Shown here piece after piece: positions 36,831 to 47,193 of a DNA stretch of 64,000 bases. Source of the stretch: Thermoleptolyngbya sichuanensis A183 (GTDB taxonomy: Bacteria > Cyanobacteriota > Cyanobacteriia > Elainellales > Elainellaceae); NCBI RefSeq assembly GCF_013177315.1, contig NZ_CP053661.1:1922001-1986000 (forward strand), read 5' to 3'. The translations under genes were made by a program, and so were the position numbers. How positions within the stretch are numbered: the first letter of the stretch is position 1; each line of letters begins with the position of its first letter. The notes below the pieces were generated by a model. That model had not been told where the DNA came from and searched no databases. It saw only the letters and a program-made list of their open reading frames with translations.

Positions 36831-38594
36831 CTAAGAAGCCACCTTTTCTGCCTCTAGCCGACGGGTGCCGTTGGACACTGAAACGGGCTTAATTGGCGTT
36901 TGCATTAAAAACACCAGTAGCGGACTCCGTTGAAACTCGCGGCGCAACTGTCGGCGCAGTTCGGCTTCCAGGGTCGCCTGTAGCTTCGTCCAATCCACGT
37001 CAATTTCTCCGTCGCCAAAATTGTGAGTCACCTCTTTCCAGCGATCGCTCAGCACGGTTTCTAAGGTTTGCACCACAGAGCGCTCCAGCCGAGATTTCTC
37101 CACGGAGGTCACGACCCCCCGCAGATGGATTGCAGGGACAGACACCAACTCACCATTCCAGCCAATCGTCGCAGCGATCGTCACCACGCCATCTTCGGCA
37201 AGCTGTTGCCGCTCTTTCAGCACGCGCTGATGTACCACGCCAGAGCGTGAAGAATCCACCAGTTCGATTCCCGACGGCACTTTACCCGCTACTCGAATGC
37301 TGTCCTGGGTCAGTTCCACCACGTCCCCATTGTCAATAATCACCATATTCTCGGCGGGAATGCCCATGCTCTGAGCGGTTTCCGCGTGCTTGACGAGCAT
37401 TCGATGTTCGCCATGAACGGGCAGGAAGAATTTCGGTCGCGTCAGCGCCAGCATGAGCTTCTGGTCTTCCTGTGCGCCGTGTCCCGAAACGTGGATGCCC
37501 TTGTCACGGCCATAAATCACGTTGGCCCCCTGCATCATCAGCTTGTCGATCGTGTTGACGACAGCGATGGTGTTGCCAGGAATCGGATTTGCCGAAAAGA
37601 TCACCGTATCCCCTTTGCGGATCTGGATCTGCTTGTGTTCCCGATTTGCAATCCGGGTCATTGCAGCCATAGGCTCACCTTGAGACCCCGTACTCAAAAT
37701 CAGCACGTTCTCGTCGGGCATTTTGTTGGCCATATTGAGCGGCACGAACAAATCGTCCTCGCACTTGATGTAGCCCAGTTTTCGGGCGTGGGCAATGACG
37801 TTGAGCATCGAGCGTCCCAACACCGACACGACGCGCCCATGCTTTTTCGCCAGTTCCAAAATCATGTTGACCCGATGCACCGACGAGGCAAAGGTGGTGA
37901 CAATCAGCCGTCCCTTTGCCTGACTAAAGTGGCGATCGAGATTGGGGAAAACGGAGCGCTCAGATGGAGTGTGTCCGGGTACTTCTGAGTTGGTCGAGTC
38001 GCTAATTAGGCACAGGACACCCTTCTCGCCATGCTCTGCAAGACGCTGAATATCGAAGTATTCGCCATCCACAGGCGTATGGTCAAATTTGAAGTCTCCG
38101 GTGTGAATCACAACGCCCAAGGGGGTGTGAATTGCCACGCTGAAACTATCCGCAATGGAGTGGGTATTGCGGATATACTCTACCAGGAAATATTTACCAA
38201 TCCGCACCATTTCACGGGGGCGAACGGTGCGTAGTTCCGTGCGATCGGCAACCCCTGCTTCTTCCAGTTTGTCTTCTAGCAGCGCCATTGCCAGACGTGG
38301 CCCGTACATTACCGGAATGTCAAACTGCTTGAGATGAAAGGGAATGCCGCCGATGTGATCTTCGTGTCCATGCGTGACAATCATGCCCTTGATTTTCTGG
38401 CGATTTTCGCGCAGGTAAGTGGTGTCAGGCAGCACGATATTTACGCCGTGCATTCCATCGGTGGGAAAGGCCAGACCTGCATCTAGCAACACGATTTCAT
38501 CAGCATATTCAAACACGCAGGTGTTTTTACCAATTTCATGCAGCCCTCCCAAAGGGATAATTTTGAGGGCGGAGTTTTGGTCGTTTTGACTCAT
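36831..38594 (-). CDS. rnj: ribonuclease J
   Basis: 587 residues of the beta-CASP metallo-lactamase family. The metal site is THGHEDHIGG (His75, His77, Asp79, His80); further motifs are THSIADSFSVAI, HTGDFKFD, SDSTNSEVPGHTPSE and VSGHGAQED. RNase J is both an endo- and a 5'-exonuclease in RNA decay and processing. Residues after about 555 form a variable tail ending TRRLEAEKVAS. It is the last gene of the asd-dapA-rnj run, but an 859-base gap separates it from dapA. The same gene order is known in Synechocystis. Confidence 0.96.
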   Translation of the reverse strand: MSQNDQNSALKIIPLGGLHEIGKNTCVFEYADEIVLLDAGLAFPTDGMHGVNIVLPDTTYLRENRQKIKGMIVTHGHEDHIGGIPFHLKQFDIPVMYGPRLAMALLEDKLEEAGVADRTELRTVRPREMVRIGKYFLVEYIRNTHSIADSFSVAIHTPLGVVIHTGDFKFDHTPVDGEYFDIQRLAEHGEKGVLCLISDSTNSEVPGHTPSERSVFPNLDRHFSQAKGRLIVTTFASSVHRVNMILELAKKHGRVVSVLGRSMLNVIAHARKLGYIKCEDDLFVPLNMANKMPDENVLILSTGSQGEPMAAMTRIANREHKQIQIRKGDTVIFSANPIPGNTIAVVNTIDKLMMQGANVIYGRDKGIHVSGHGAQEDQKLMLALTRPKFFLPVHGEHRMLVKHAETAQSMGIPAENMVIIDNGDVVELTQDSIRVAGKVPSGIELVDSSRSGVVHQRVLKERQQLAEDGVVTIAATIGWNGELVSVPAIHLRGVVTSVEKSRLERSVVQTLETVLSDRWKEVTHNFGDGEIDVDWTKLQATLEAELRRQLRREFQRSPLLVFLMQTPIKPVSVSNGTRRLEAEKVAS

Positions 38595-39453
38595 GTAGGT
38601 CCTTGATCTAGGTTTGGATTTGAAACTTTAGAGAATTGACAAAAAAGAATTAGAAGGATTGACAAAAAGGTAGCGGCAGTCGAACGCAGCTTTGAAGCCT
38701 CCCTCAGATTTACCAAAAACCTGAGATTCCTTAAAAATTGAAGAGAAGATGCCTCTAGGCGATCGCCTCCATATAAATAAACAATAGATAAACAGAATGA
38801 AAAACAGGCATTCTTACCTCTTTCAAAAGTGACGAAAAGACTAGAGGAGTTCAAAGTTGGGGGTGTTTCCTGTTGAAGCTAGGACTGTCATCAAAGTCAC
38901 TTTAATGACAGTTCTAATGTAGTTTTTTAACTCGATCTTTAACTTAAACAACCTAAGGAAGCAAGCCTGATGTGAGATGGTGGAAGGCGTTAGATAAGTC
39001 ACTGAAGAAGTCTATAAGCTAATAAACAGAAAGATCTCTTTCCTGGCGAAATTAATATTTAGCAGATACGGCCCAGTGCTAAAGGAAGGAAGCAATCCTC
39101 AACTTGCGAGACTATAGAGCTTCTACTAAAAGCTTTTACTAAAAGCTTGTACCAATTGATATTCAGTTTTCAAGAAATCTGAGAAAGATGCTTTGGGCGA
39201 TCGCTCGAAAGTCAGGGTTGACTGAGTGCATTGGCAAGAGTCATCGGGTTATCAATTTCAAAATCTTGCTGCAAGTTCTGCCTCAGTTCTGCATCTAAGA
39301 GACTTTGTCCAAATCTATCCAAATCTAAATGTGCCCTTAACCCTTTTGCCGCACCATTGCCTTATGTCAACTCTGTACTTAGCCAAGGCGATACGGATTC
39401 TTTGATACCAACCTTCTTAATGTCAATCGGCGGCTGCCAGCTTCTTGCGCTAG
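38595..39453. other. 859-base AT-rich gap between dapA and rnj
   Basis: No protein gene is supported; a plus-strand frame at 39231-39572 is antisense to dapA and is not convincing. The stretch is AT-rich with tandem ACTAAAAGCTT units near 39124-39148. It probably holds the rnj promoter and a long 5' leader. Confidence 0.5.
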
Positions 39454-40347
39454 CTATTCTCCCGGAACTAGATGCAAATCTGCCATCACCCGGCTTAACA
39501 AAGATTCCGTTGCTGCAAGATCATCTGCCAATGGTAACCGAGCATCACCAACTTTCCAACCCTGGAGCCTGAGTGCGGCTTTGATCGGAATTGGGTTCGT
39601 AGTCACAAACAGCGCCTTAAACAGAGGAAAGAGTTCGAGATGAATCTGAACCGCACGCTGAACCTGACCCTGCTCATAGGATTGAATCATCTCTTGAAGA
39701 CTCAGACCCACCAAATGGCTGGCGACACTCACCACGCCTTGCCCCCCTATCGACAGCGTAGGCAATGTCAGAGAGTCATCGCCAGCGTAAATACCGAAGG
39801 ACATCGGTGTAGAACGTCGAATCTGGCTTACTTGGTCAAGGTTACCACTTGCTTCCTTGACTGCGACCACGTTAGGCAGTTCGGAAAGCCGAACAATGGT
39901 TTCAGCGGTGAGATTCTGCCCCGTCCGTCCCGGAATGTTGTACAGCATAATCGCCAGGTCAGGACAGGCCTCGGCGATCGCCCGAAAGTGTTGGTATAAC
40001 CCTTCCTGGGGCGGCTTGTTATAATACGGGACGACCTGAAGCGATCCATCTAAGCCGAGCTTTTCAGCTTTCTGAGTCGCGGCGATCGCCTCTTTAGTAG
40101 AGTTCGATCCAGTTCCCGCTAATATCTTAGCGCGTCCAGCCGCCGCTTTCTGCACAACTTGAAACAGTTGATACTCTTCATCCCAGCTTAATGTCGGCGA
40201 TTCGCCCGTGGTACCGCATACCACTAACCCATCGCTGCCGTGGGTAACGAGGTAATCAGTCAGAGCTTCGGCAGCGGCATAGTCTACCTCATCATCCGAG
40301 GTAAAGGGGGTCACCATTGCCGTAATGACTCGTCCAAACATGGTCAT
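39454..40347 (-). CDS. dapA: 4-hydroxy-tetrahydrodipicolinate synthase
   Basis: 297 residues. The pyruvate Schiff-base Lys164 is in VAVKEASGN; Tyr136 in [10 protein letters not shown] and the GTTGESPTL loop complete the active site. DapA condenses pyruvate with aspartate semialdehyde in lysine and cell-wall diaminopimelate synthesis. It lies 32 bases after asd, which supplies its substrate, so the two form an operon. An alternative ATG two codons in (MFGR) is possible. Confidence 0.97.
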   Translation of the reverse strand: MTMFGRVITAMVTPFTSDDEVDYAAAEALTDYLVTHGSDGLVVCGTTGESPTLSWDEEYQLFQVVQKAAAGRAKILAGTGSNSTKEAIAATQKAEKLGLDGSLQVVPYYNKPPQEGLYQHFRAIAEACPDLAIMLYNIPGRTGQNLTAETIVRLSELPNVVAVKEASGNLDQVSQIRRSTPMSFGIYAGDDSLTLPTLSIGGQGVVSVASHLVGLSLQEMIQSYEQGQVQRAVQIHLELFPLFKALFVTTNPIPIKAALRLQGWKVGDARLPLADDLAATESLLSRVMADLHLVPGE

Positions 40348-40379
40348 AATCAGGTCTCTAGCTCCAGGATTCGGAAACG

Positions 40380-41438
40380 CTAGCTCTGTGGCGTGGCGAT
40401 CGCCCGCTCAGCCGGACGCAGCCAGTCTTTCTCAATCAGCAACTCAGCAATTTGAACCGCATTGAGCGCCGCTCCTTTGCGGATCTGGTCGCCACAGATC
40501 CAGAGTTCTAGCCCATTAGGATGGGAAATATCCTGACGAATCCGCCCGACCAGCACCTCATCCCGTCCGGTCGCATCCATCGGCATCGGAAAATAATTTG
40601 CCTGCCAGTCTTCCACAAGCTTGACCCCAGGAGCCTGGGACAAGATCTCTCTCGCTTGGTCAGGGCTGAAGGGCGCGGCAAACTCCAGGTTGATGGCTTC
40701 GGAATGGGCCCGCAAGACCGGGACGCGAACGCAGGTCGCAGAAATCCGCAAACTTGGCTCTGAAAAAATCTTGCGGGTTTCGTTCACCATTTTCATTTCT
40801 TCCTCGCAATACCCTGTTTCAGTCATGGGCGAGTTGTGAGGAAACAGGTTAAACGCCAGCGGATAGGGCAAAACTTCTGGCACAGGCGCTTTGCCGTCCA
40901 AAATGGCCTGGCTCTGGAGCCGCACCTCTTCCATCGCTCGTGCCCCGGCTCCACTGGCAGACTGGTAAGTCGCTGCTATGATGCGCTGGACGGGCTGCAC
41001 GCGATGCAGTGGGTAAACCGCCACGTTCATCAAAATGGTCGTGCAGTTGGGATTTGCAATGATGCCAGAATGCTCGGCCGCTGCGCCAGGGTTGACTTCT
41101 GGCACCACCAGGGGGACTGTTGGGTGCATCCGAAAGGCGCTGGAGTTGTCGATCATCACTGCGCCAGCAGCCACAATCCGATCTGCCCAAGCTTTGGAGG
41201 TGGAGCCGCCTGCCGAGGCCAGCACGATGTCGATATTGTCGAACGCGCGATCGCCCACCGCTTCTACAGTCAGAGATTCTCCCTGGAACATGAGCGTCTG
41301 CCCAGCCGAGCGGGGAGATGCCAGCAGCTTCAAATCAGCCAGCGGAAAGCGGCACTCTTCTAGCAGGCTCAGCAGTTCCGTTCCGACGGCTCCTGTCGCC
41401 CCCAAAATGGCAACTCGATAGGATTGCGACAAACTCAT
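40380..41438 (-). CDS. asd: aspartate-semialdehyde dehydrogenase
   Basis: 352 residues. NADP-binding [11 protein letters not shown] at the N-terminus, catalytic Cys132 in NPNCTT, and the active-site His in LRAHSEAI are present, with YQSASGAG as the substrate loop. Asd reduces aspartyl phosphate to the semialdehyde, the branch point to lysine, threonine and methionine. First gene of asd-dapA-rnj, divergent from tig. Confidence 0.97.
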   Translation of the reverse strand: MSLSQSYRVAILGATGAVGTELLSLLEECRFPLADLKLLASPRSAGQTLMFQGESLTVEAVGDRAFDNIDIVLASAGGSTSKAWADRIVAAGAVMIDNSSAFRMHPTVPLVVPEVNPGAAAEHSGIIANPNCTTILMNVAVYPLHRVQPVQRIIAATYQSASGAGARAMEEVRLQSQAILDGKAPVPEVLPYPLAFNLFPHNSPMTETGYCEEEMKMVNETRKIFSEPSLRISATCVRVPVLRAHSEAINLEFAAPFSPDQAREILSQAPGVKLVEDWQANYFPMPMDATGRDEVLVGRIRQDISHPNGLELWICGDQIRKGAALNAVQIAELLIEKDWLRPAERAIATPQS

Positions 41439-41779
41439 TTCCTCCAGTCTTCGGTCATGTAAAACAGTTCAGACAGTGCAAGTAGCGAGTACAAGCAGCA
41501 AGCAAGTAGAAGATGTACTGTTGAGTATGCCTTAAGCCAATGCTCAAGCGATAGACGCTTATAGAATTTTGAGGCAACTCTAGAGCCAGTATTCTAACTC
41601 ATCTGTTTTTCCGGTTTGCTCAGGGCAAAGCACTCAGCAGGATCTGGGAGGCTCGCGCTAACTCCAAAGGTGGCAACGGTGTCAACAGCAAGATGCAGAT
41701 TGAGACAGAATCCGCTACGATAGCTAATTGCGACGATGCCGAACGGGCTGTTCTGAACAACGCTGCGAGAAATTATCGA
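41439..41779. other. 341-base divergent promoter region of asd and tig
   Basis: Only promoter sequence is expected. The tig-side frame is open back to 41693, but the extra 29 residues look non-conserved. Confidence 0.45.
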
Positions 41780-43459
41780 ATGAAAGTTACCCAGGAAAAA
41801 CTCCCGGCCAGTCGGCTAGGGCTAGAGATTGAAATTCCCTCCGAGTCTACTTCGCAGGCCTACGAAAAGACCCTGCAACAGCTTATCCGCAATGCCAATA
41901 TTCCTGGGTTCCGCAAGGGAAAGGTGCCACGCCAGGTTGTTTTGCAGCGCTATGGCACCCGCAGCATCAAGGCGACCGCCATCGAAGATTTGATCGAGGA
42001 TTCGCTCCGTCAGGTACTTGAGCAAGAAAAGATCGATGCCTTGGGCAATGCAGAACTGCGGTCGTCTCTCGATGAACTGGTGGAGCAATACGAACCGGGC
42101 CAGCCGCTGACGGTTTCGCTGTCGATCGACGTTGCGCCAACTGCCAAGCTGGTTAACTACAAAGGGCTAACCGCTCAAGCGGAGGAAATCCTCTATAAAC
42201 CGGAAAGGGTTGATGAAGTCCTCGAAAGCTATCGAGAGCGATCGGCAACGCGCGTGCCCGTCGAGGGTCGCCCGGCAAAAGAGCACGACATCGCCGTCAT
42301 CGACTTTTCGGGACAGATCACGGGCGACGAACCGAAGGAAATTCCGGGCGGCAGCGCGACGGACTTCGAGGTAGAACTGTCTGAAGGACGCTTCATTCCT
42401 GGGTTTGTGGAAGGCATCATCGGCATGTCGGTCGGAGAGACGAAGGAGATTGAGGCAACATTCCCCGAAGATTACTCGCAGGCAGAGCTAGCCGGACAGC
42501 CCGCCGTGTTCACGGTGACGCTGAAGGATCTCAAAGAAAAGGAACTGCCGGAACTGGATGACGATTTCGCTCAGGACATCAGCGAGTTTGAAACCCTGGC
42601 AGAATTGCGCGAGTCGCTGGAAAAACGCTTCCAAGACGAGGCCAATGACAAAACCAAGGCAAACAAACAGGAAGCATTGCTCGAAGCGCTAGTTGCCAAT
42701 TTGGAAGTTGAGTTGCCCGAAACCCTGATTCGCCGCGAGGTGGATCACATGATTACCCAGACGGCAATGCGTTTCGCTGAGCAGGGTATGGACATTAAGC
42801 AAATGTTTACGCCGGAGATGGTAAACATGATGCGAGAGCGATCCCGCCCTGAGGCGATCGCCCGCCTCCGGCGCACGATGGCTCTGGGTGAGGTAGCCAA
42901 GCAGGAGTCCATTACAGTGGACGCTGCTGAAGTTGAAGCAAAAGTTGAAGAGGTCTTAGAGGATCTGGAGGGGCGGTCTGTCGATCGCGATCGCCTGCGG
43001 GAGGTGATCGAGGAAGATCTAATCCGCGACAAAATCTTTGAGTTTCTGGAAGCCAATAGCACTGTGGAACTGGTTCCTGAAGGAACGCTGGTGAAGGAAG
43101 AGCCAGTGGAAATGGAACCCACCCAGGACGACGCGGCCGACACAGCCACTCTATCCAGCACGCCATCTAGCACGGAGGATGCTGTCGAGGTTGGCGCTGA
43201 ACCCGAACCCGCCCTGGCAGAAGAACCCGCTAGCCCAGAAGCAGCAGTAGAAGTCGTGGCAGAAGTTGATGCTCCCGCCACACCCGCCGAAAAGACATCC
43301 AAATCGACGACCCGCTCAAAATCAGCCAAGTCGGCAGCAGAATCCCCAGAAAGTGCTGAATCAGAGGCGATCGCCGAGGTAGAAGCGCCAGAGGAAGCAG
43401 CCGCCAAGCCTGCTGCCCGCAAGCGCAGCACTCCTAAGTCCAAAAAAGATGAAGCCTGA
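41780..43459 (+). CDS. tig: trigger factor with long charged C-terminal tail
   Basis: About 559 residues from the ATG at 41780, which begins the conserved MKVTQEKLPASRLGLEIEI; the frame is open from 41693 but the extra segment is not family-like. The ribosome-binding signature NIPGFRKGKVPR is present, followed by the FKBP-type prolyl isomerase domain (about 160-250) and the helical chaperone domain. After about residue 435 comes a tail of roughly 125 residues rich in Glu, Ala, Ser and Pro that ends in a Lys/Arg-rich stretch (KSTTRSKSAKS, ARKRSTPKSKK). Most trigger factors end near 430-480 residues. Upstream of clpP-clpX, matching the order known in Synechocystis. Confidence 0.95.
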   Translation: MKVTQEKLPASRLGLEIEIPSESTSQAYEKTLQQLIRNANIPGFRKGKVPRQVVLQRYGTRSIKATAIEDLIEDSLRQVLEQEKIDALGNAELRSSLDELVEQYEPGQPLTVSLSIDVAPTAKLVNYKGLTAQAEEILYKPERVDEVLESYRERSATRVPVEGRPAKEHDIAVIDFSGQITGDEPKEIPGGSATDFEVELSEGRFIPGFVEGIIGMSVGETKEIEATFPEDYSQAELAGQPAVFTVTLKDLKEKELPELDDDFAQDISEFETLAELRESLEKRFQDEANDKTKANKQEALLEALVANLEVELPETLIRREVDHMITQTAMRFAEQGMDIKQMFTPEMVNMMRERSRPEAIARLRRTMALGEVAKQESITVDAAEVEAKVEEVLEDLEGRSVDRDRLREVIEEDLIRDKIFEFLEANSTVELVPEGTLVKEEPVEMEPTQDDAADTATLSSTPSSTEDAVEVGAEPEPALAEEPASPEAAVEVVAEVDAPATPAEKTSKSTTRSKSAKSAAESPESAESEAIAEVEAPEEAAAKPAARKRSTPKSKKDEA

Positions 43460-44188
43460 TTGAGCAATACTAAGCAGTGTGTCGGTTTCTCACTCTAGCC
43501 GCCATTGAGTTTCAGCTTCATTCGTTTTTGAGGATTCAGCACTTTTACAGAAAGTAACAGTTCCCATCCGTGGCGCTTCCAAATCTATAGATCCTCTGGA
43601 GATTGCCTACCCGTCTCCTGCGACTTAGGGCATAATGACGGGTATGGTACTTCTAATCTAGGCAATACCGGGTTTAGCGTGTTTTTGTCGAGTTTAGTGA
43701 GGGCTATATCGCTGAATCTAGCTGAGATGTAGTTGAGATCTGGTAGGTTCAATTCCTCAAAAGCTTGGATGAATTTGACTCTTGATTTGACTCTCTGAAT
43801 CGCGTTTCAAGGTAGGTGCTCCCTAGCGGCACTCCTCTGAATCACTAAGACCTAAACGGATCGGTTAGCAAAGACCACGGAGAAGTTGCTGTAATTGCTG
43901 TAATTGTTGTACAAGACTATGCACGGTTTGATTCGGAGACAACTCTATCGAGTCTATCGAGCAGCTTTATGCAGCCAATAGCAGCTAACAGCAGCCAATA
44001 AATGTCTTCAGCCAATAACTGTCTTCGGTGGCTACGCTGAATCAGAACTCAAAAGCCTCTCACCTCTACCCTGTAACGCATAGCCGCCCGTCCTAGCTCA
44101 ATCCCCTTTGCAGAAGCCTCCTCAGACGCTCATTCTTTTCTACCCTTCTGGAATTCAAAAGTTCTTTTAAGTCGCTGAATGGTTTTGT
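43460..44188. other. 729-base spacer between tig and clpP
   Basis: No supported gene. Contains a 9-bp repeat at 43889-43906 and related AGCCAATA units near 43972-44028. It probably holds the clpP promoter; an independent promoter would separate clpPX from tig. Confidence 0.45.
43889..43906. repeat. 9-bp tandem repeat, two units
   Basis: CTGTAATTG occurs twice exactly, followed by a degenerate third start (TTGTAC). Confidence 0.7.
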
Positions 44189-44896
44189 ATGGTTCTGCCT
44201 CATTTTTCTAGATCCGACGCTAGCAGCAATCTCGTTGGGGCTGTTTCGTCTCTGTCCCCACATCCCCTTGACGTGGTGAACACCATTCCAATGGTGGTTG
44301 AGCAGTCTGGTCGGGGTGAACGAGCTTTTGACCTCTATTCCCGGCTGCTTCGAGAGCGAATCATTTTTTTGGGCACTCCTATTGATGACAACGTTGCAGA
44401 TCTGCTAGTTGCCCAGCTTCTTTTTCTGGATGCCGAAGATCCCGAAAAAGATGTGCAAATTTACATCAACTCGCCGGGTGGCTCAGTCACAGCAGGAATG
44501 GCCATCTACGACACGATGAAGCAAATTCGCCCCGATGTTGTTACGATTTGCTACGGTTTGGCCGCTAGCATGGGCGCGTTTTTGCTGTCGGGAGGCACCA
44601 AGGGCAAGCGTCTATCCCTGCCCAGTTCCCGGATTATGATTCACCAGCCGCTGGGAGGTGCCCAGGGGCAAGCTGTGGATATTGAGATCCAGGCGAGAGA
44701 AATTTTGTATCATAAGCGGACGCTGAACGAGCTATTGGCACAGCATACGGGGCAGCCTCTTGAACGCATAGAAGCGGACACAGAGCGCGACTTCTTTATG
44801 TCTGCTGAAGAAGCGAAGGCCTACGGGTTAATTGATCAGGTTGTTTCTCGGCCGGGAATATCCGATGCCAGAGAGACCCTCTCCGCAGTGAATTAA
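44189..44896 (+). CDS. clpP: ATP-dependent Clp protease proteolytic subunit
   Basis: 235 residues with the full serine-protease triad: Ser127 in GLAASMGAF, His152 in MIHQPLGG and Asp201 in TERDFFM. The N-terminal extension of about 30 residues, compared with E. coli ClpP, may be a propeptide. It forms the chamber that degrades proteins fed by ClpX. Nine bases separate it from clpX; in Synechocystis the copy beside clpX is ClpP2, and this is probably the same. Confidence 0.97.
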   Translation: MVLPHFSRSDASSNLVGAVSSLSPHPLDVVNTIPMVVEQSGRGERAFDLYSRLLRERIIFLGTPIDDNVADLLVAQLLFLDAEDPEKDVQIYINSPGGSVTAGMAIYDTMKQIRPDVVTICYGLAASMGAFLLSGGTKGKRLSLPSSRIMIHQPLGGAQGQAVDIEIQAREILYHKRTLNELLAQHTGQPLERIEADTERDFFMSAEEAKAYGLIDQVVSRPGISDARETLSAVN

Positions 44897-44905
44897 GAGG
44901 CGACC

Positions 44906-46252
44906 ATGTCAAAATACGACTCTCATCTGAAATGTTCGTTTTGTGGTAAGTCGCAAGAGCAGGTTCGCAAGCTCATCGCCGGCCCAGGGGTCTACATTTG
45001 CGATGAGTGTGTTGACTTGTGCAACGAAATATTGGATGAGGAGCTATTTGACTCTAGTTCCACGGTGCCCCAGCCTTCGCCGCGTCGAGAGCAGCAGCCT
45101 GAAAAGCGGGCTGCTCGTGCGCCGCGTCTTTCCCTCAGCCAGATTCCCAAACCCCGCGAGATTAAGAAGCACCTGGATGAGCATGTGATCGGTCAGGATG
45201 AGGCTAAGAAGATTCTTTCGGTTGCGGTTTATAATCACTACAAGCGCCTCAGTTTTGTGCAGAGCAAGTCTGCGAATGGCGGGAAGGCAGACGATGCCGT
45301 TGAGCTGCAAAAGTCCAACATCCTGCTGATTGGCCCGACGGGCTGCGGTAAGACGCTGCTGGCCCAAACCCTGGCGGAAATGCTAGATGTGCCTTTTGCG
45401 GTGGCTGATGCGACAACGCTGACCGAAGCAGGATATGTCGGCGAAGATGTGGAGAATATCTTGCTGCGGCTGTTGCAGGTGGCCGATCTGGATGTTGAAG
45501 AGGCACAGCGCGGAATTATCTACATCGACGAGATAGACAAAATTGCTCGCAAGAGCGAAAATCCCTCGATTACGCGGGATGTGTCGGGTGAGGGCGTGCA
45601 GCAAGCCCTGCTGAAGATGCTGGAAGGGACGGTTGCCAATGTTCCTCCCCAGGGCGGGCGGAAGCATCCCTATCAGGATTGCATTCAAATCGACACGAGT
45701 AATATTCTCTTTATCTGCGGCGGCGCGTTCGTGGGTCTGGAAAAGGCAGTGGAGCAGCGGATCGGGAAGAAGTCGATGGGCTTTGTGCAGCCGGGAGACG
45801 CGCAGCAGTCCAAAGACAAGCGCACGGCGGATGTGCTGAAGCATCTGGAGCCGGATGACCTGGTTAAGTTTGGGCTGATTCCAGAGTTTATCGGGCGCGT
45901 TCCGGTGATGGCGGTGGTGAATCCGCTGGATGAGGATGCGCTGGCTGCTATCTTGACGGAACCCCGCAGCGCACTGGTCAAGCAGTACCAAAAGCTGATG
46001 AAGATGGACAACGTGCAGCTTGAGTTTAAGCCGGACGCGATTCGGGCGATCGCCAAGGAAGCCTACCGCCGCAAGACCGGGGCCCGCGCGCTCCGCAGCA
46101 TTGTGGAAGAACTGATGCTGGACGTGATGTACGAGTTGCCGTCGCGCAAGGACGTGACGCGCTGTGCCATCACTCGCGAGATGGTGGAAATGCGCTCGAC
46201 TGCAGAGTTGCTGATGCACCCATCTTCTCTGCCGAAGCCGGAGTCTGCCTGA
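44906..46252 (+). CDS. clpX: ATP-dependent Clp protease ATP-binding subunit ClpX
   Basis: 448 residues. The N-terminal zinc domain uses Cys10, Cys13, Cys32 and Cys35. Walker A is GPTGCGKT (143-150), Walker [10 protein letters not shown], and the IGF-type loop region for ClpP docking is near IGKKSMGF. The C-terminal AAA lid contains [14 protein letters not shown]. ClpX unfolds substrates for ClpP. In an operon with clpP and probably the following hydrolase. Confidence 0.98.
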   Translation: MSKYDSHLKCSFCGKSQEQVRKLIAGPGVYICDECVDLCNEILDEELFDSSSTVPQPSPRREQQPEKRAARAPRLSLSQIPKPREIKKHLDEHVIGQDEAKKILSVAVYNHYKRLSFVQSKSANGGKADDAVELQKSNILLIGPTGCGKTLLAQTLAEMLDVPFAVADATTLTEAGYVGEDVENILLRLLQVADLDVEEAQRGIIYIDEIDKIARKSENPSITRDVSGEGVQQALLKMLEGTVANVPPQGGRKHPYQDCIQIDTSNILFICGGAFVGLEKAVEQRIGKKSMGFVQPGDAQQSKDKRTADVLKHLEPDDLVKFGLIPEFIGRVPVMAVVNPLDEDALAAILTEPRSALVKQYQKLMKMDNVQLEFKPDAIRAIAKEAYRRKTGARALRSIVEELMLDVMYELPSRKDVTRCAITREMVEMRSTAELLMHPSSLPKPESA

Positions 46253-46278
46253 GGGTTTGCGAGGTCAGGGTTTACTCG

Positions 46279-47151
46279 ATGCCTTACTGCTCGATTCGCG
46301 GCGTTGATCACTATTACGAATGGATTTGTGAATCCGGCTCAGAACCGTTTGGAAGCCGGCCCGTGCTAGTGTTTTTGCACGGTTGGGCGGGGTCGGCTCG
46401 CTATTGGGAATCGACGGCTCGGCGGCTGATGTCGCAATACGACTGTTTGCTGTACGATCTGCGGGGATTTGGGCGATCGCACTTGCCCCGCCCCATTCCA
46501 GAAACCGTAGCCGCCATCGGCTATGAGCTAGAAACCTATGCAGACGACCTAGCGCTGCTGCTCGACGAGTTCGGACTGGAGCGGGTGACGCTGAATGCCC
46601 ATTCCACCGGAGCGTCGATCGCCGTTTTTTTCTTGAACCAATACGCTGAGCGGGTCAATCGCGCCATCCTGACGTGCAGCGGCATTTTTGAATATAACCA
46701 GCAGGCGTTTGAAGCCTTCTACCGCTTTGGCAAGTACGTGGTGGATTTTCGCCCCGGCTGGCTGCGGCATATCCCACTGGTAGACCAACTGTTTATGGCG
46801 CGGTTTCTGCGTCGTTCGATTCCGGCGGGCGATCGCCGCGCGTTTCTGGCTGACTATCTCGATGCCGACTACGAGGCGGCCCTGGGCACGATCTACACCG
46901 CCGTCAGCAAAAAGGCCGTAGACGTGATGCCGCAGGAATTTGCCCGCCTCACGGTTCCCACACTGCTAATTTCCGGCGAATACGACCAGATTATCCCTGC
47001 CTCGATGGGGCAGCAGGCCGCCAGCTTGAGCGATCGCATTACCCACTGCGTCATCGCCGAGACAGGACACTTCCCCATGCTGGAAGATGCAGCAACTTAC
47101 ATGGCAACCATCGAGGCGTTCCTGAACCAGACCCGCGAACCCGTTGCCTAG
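46279..47151 (+). CDS. alpha/beta hydrolase downstream of clpX
   Basis: 290 residues with a complete triad: Ser109 in NAHSTGA, Asp236 in GEYDQII and His264 in ETGHFPMLED, and the oxyanion loop FLHGWAGSARYW. The nucleophile elbow reads HST rather than the usual GxSxG, though the serine is in place. Substrate unknown. It begins 26 bases after clpX, so probably cotranscribed, but nothing in the protein links it to proteolysis. Confidence 0.86.
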   Translation: MPYCSIRGVDHYYEWICESGSEPFGSRPVLVFLHGWAGSARYWESTARRLMSQYDCLLYDLRGFGRSHLPRPIPETVAAIGYELETYADDLALLLDEFGLERVTLNAHSTGASIAVFFLNQYAERVNRAILTCSGIFEYNQQAFEAFYRFGKYVVDFRPGWLRHIPLVDQLFMARFLRRSIPAGDRRAFLADYLDADYEAALGTIYTAVSKKAVDVMPQEFARLTVPTLLISGEYDQIIPASMGQQAASLSDRITHCVIAETGHFPMLEDAATYMATIEAFLNQTREPVA

Positions 47152-47193
47152 CGTTTACTTAGCGTATACTCAGCATTCACTCAGCTTGCTGAC

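Noticed and set aside
39231-39572. 113-residue plus-strand frame overlapping the 3' end of dapA
   Set aside because: About a third is antisense to dapA, composition is not protein-like and no start signal is present.
41693-41779. 29-residue extension of trigger factor
   Set aside because: Trigger factors begin with MKVTQE-like sequence, which is at 41780.
43900-43930. NtcA-like GTACAAGACTATGC upstream of clpP
   Set aside because: The second half-site reads TGC rather than TAC, so it does not match the consensus.
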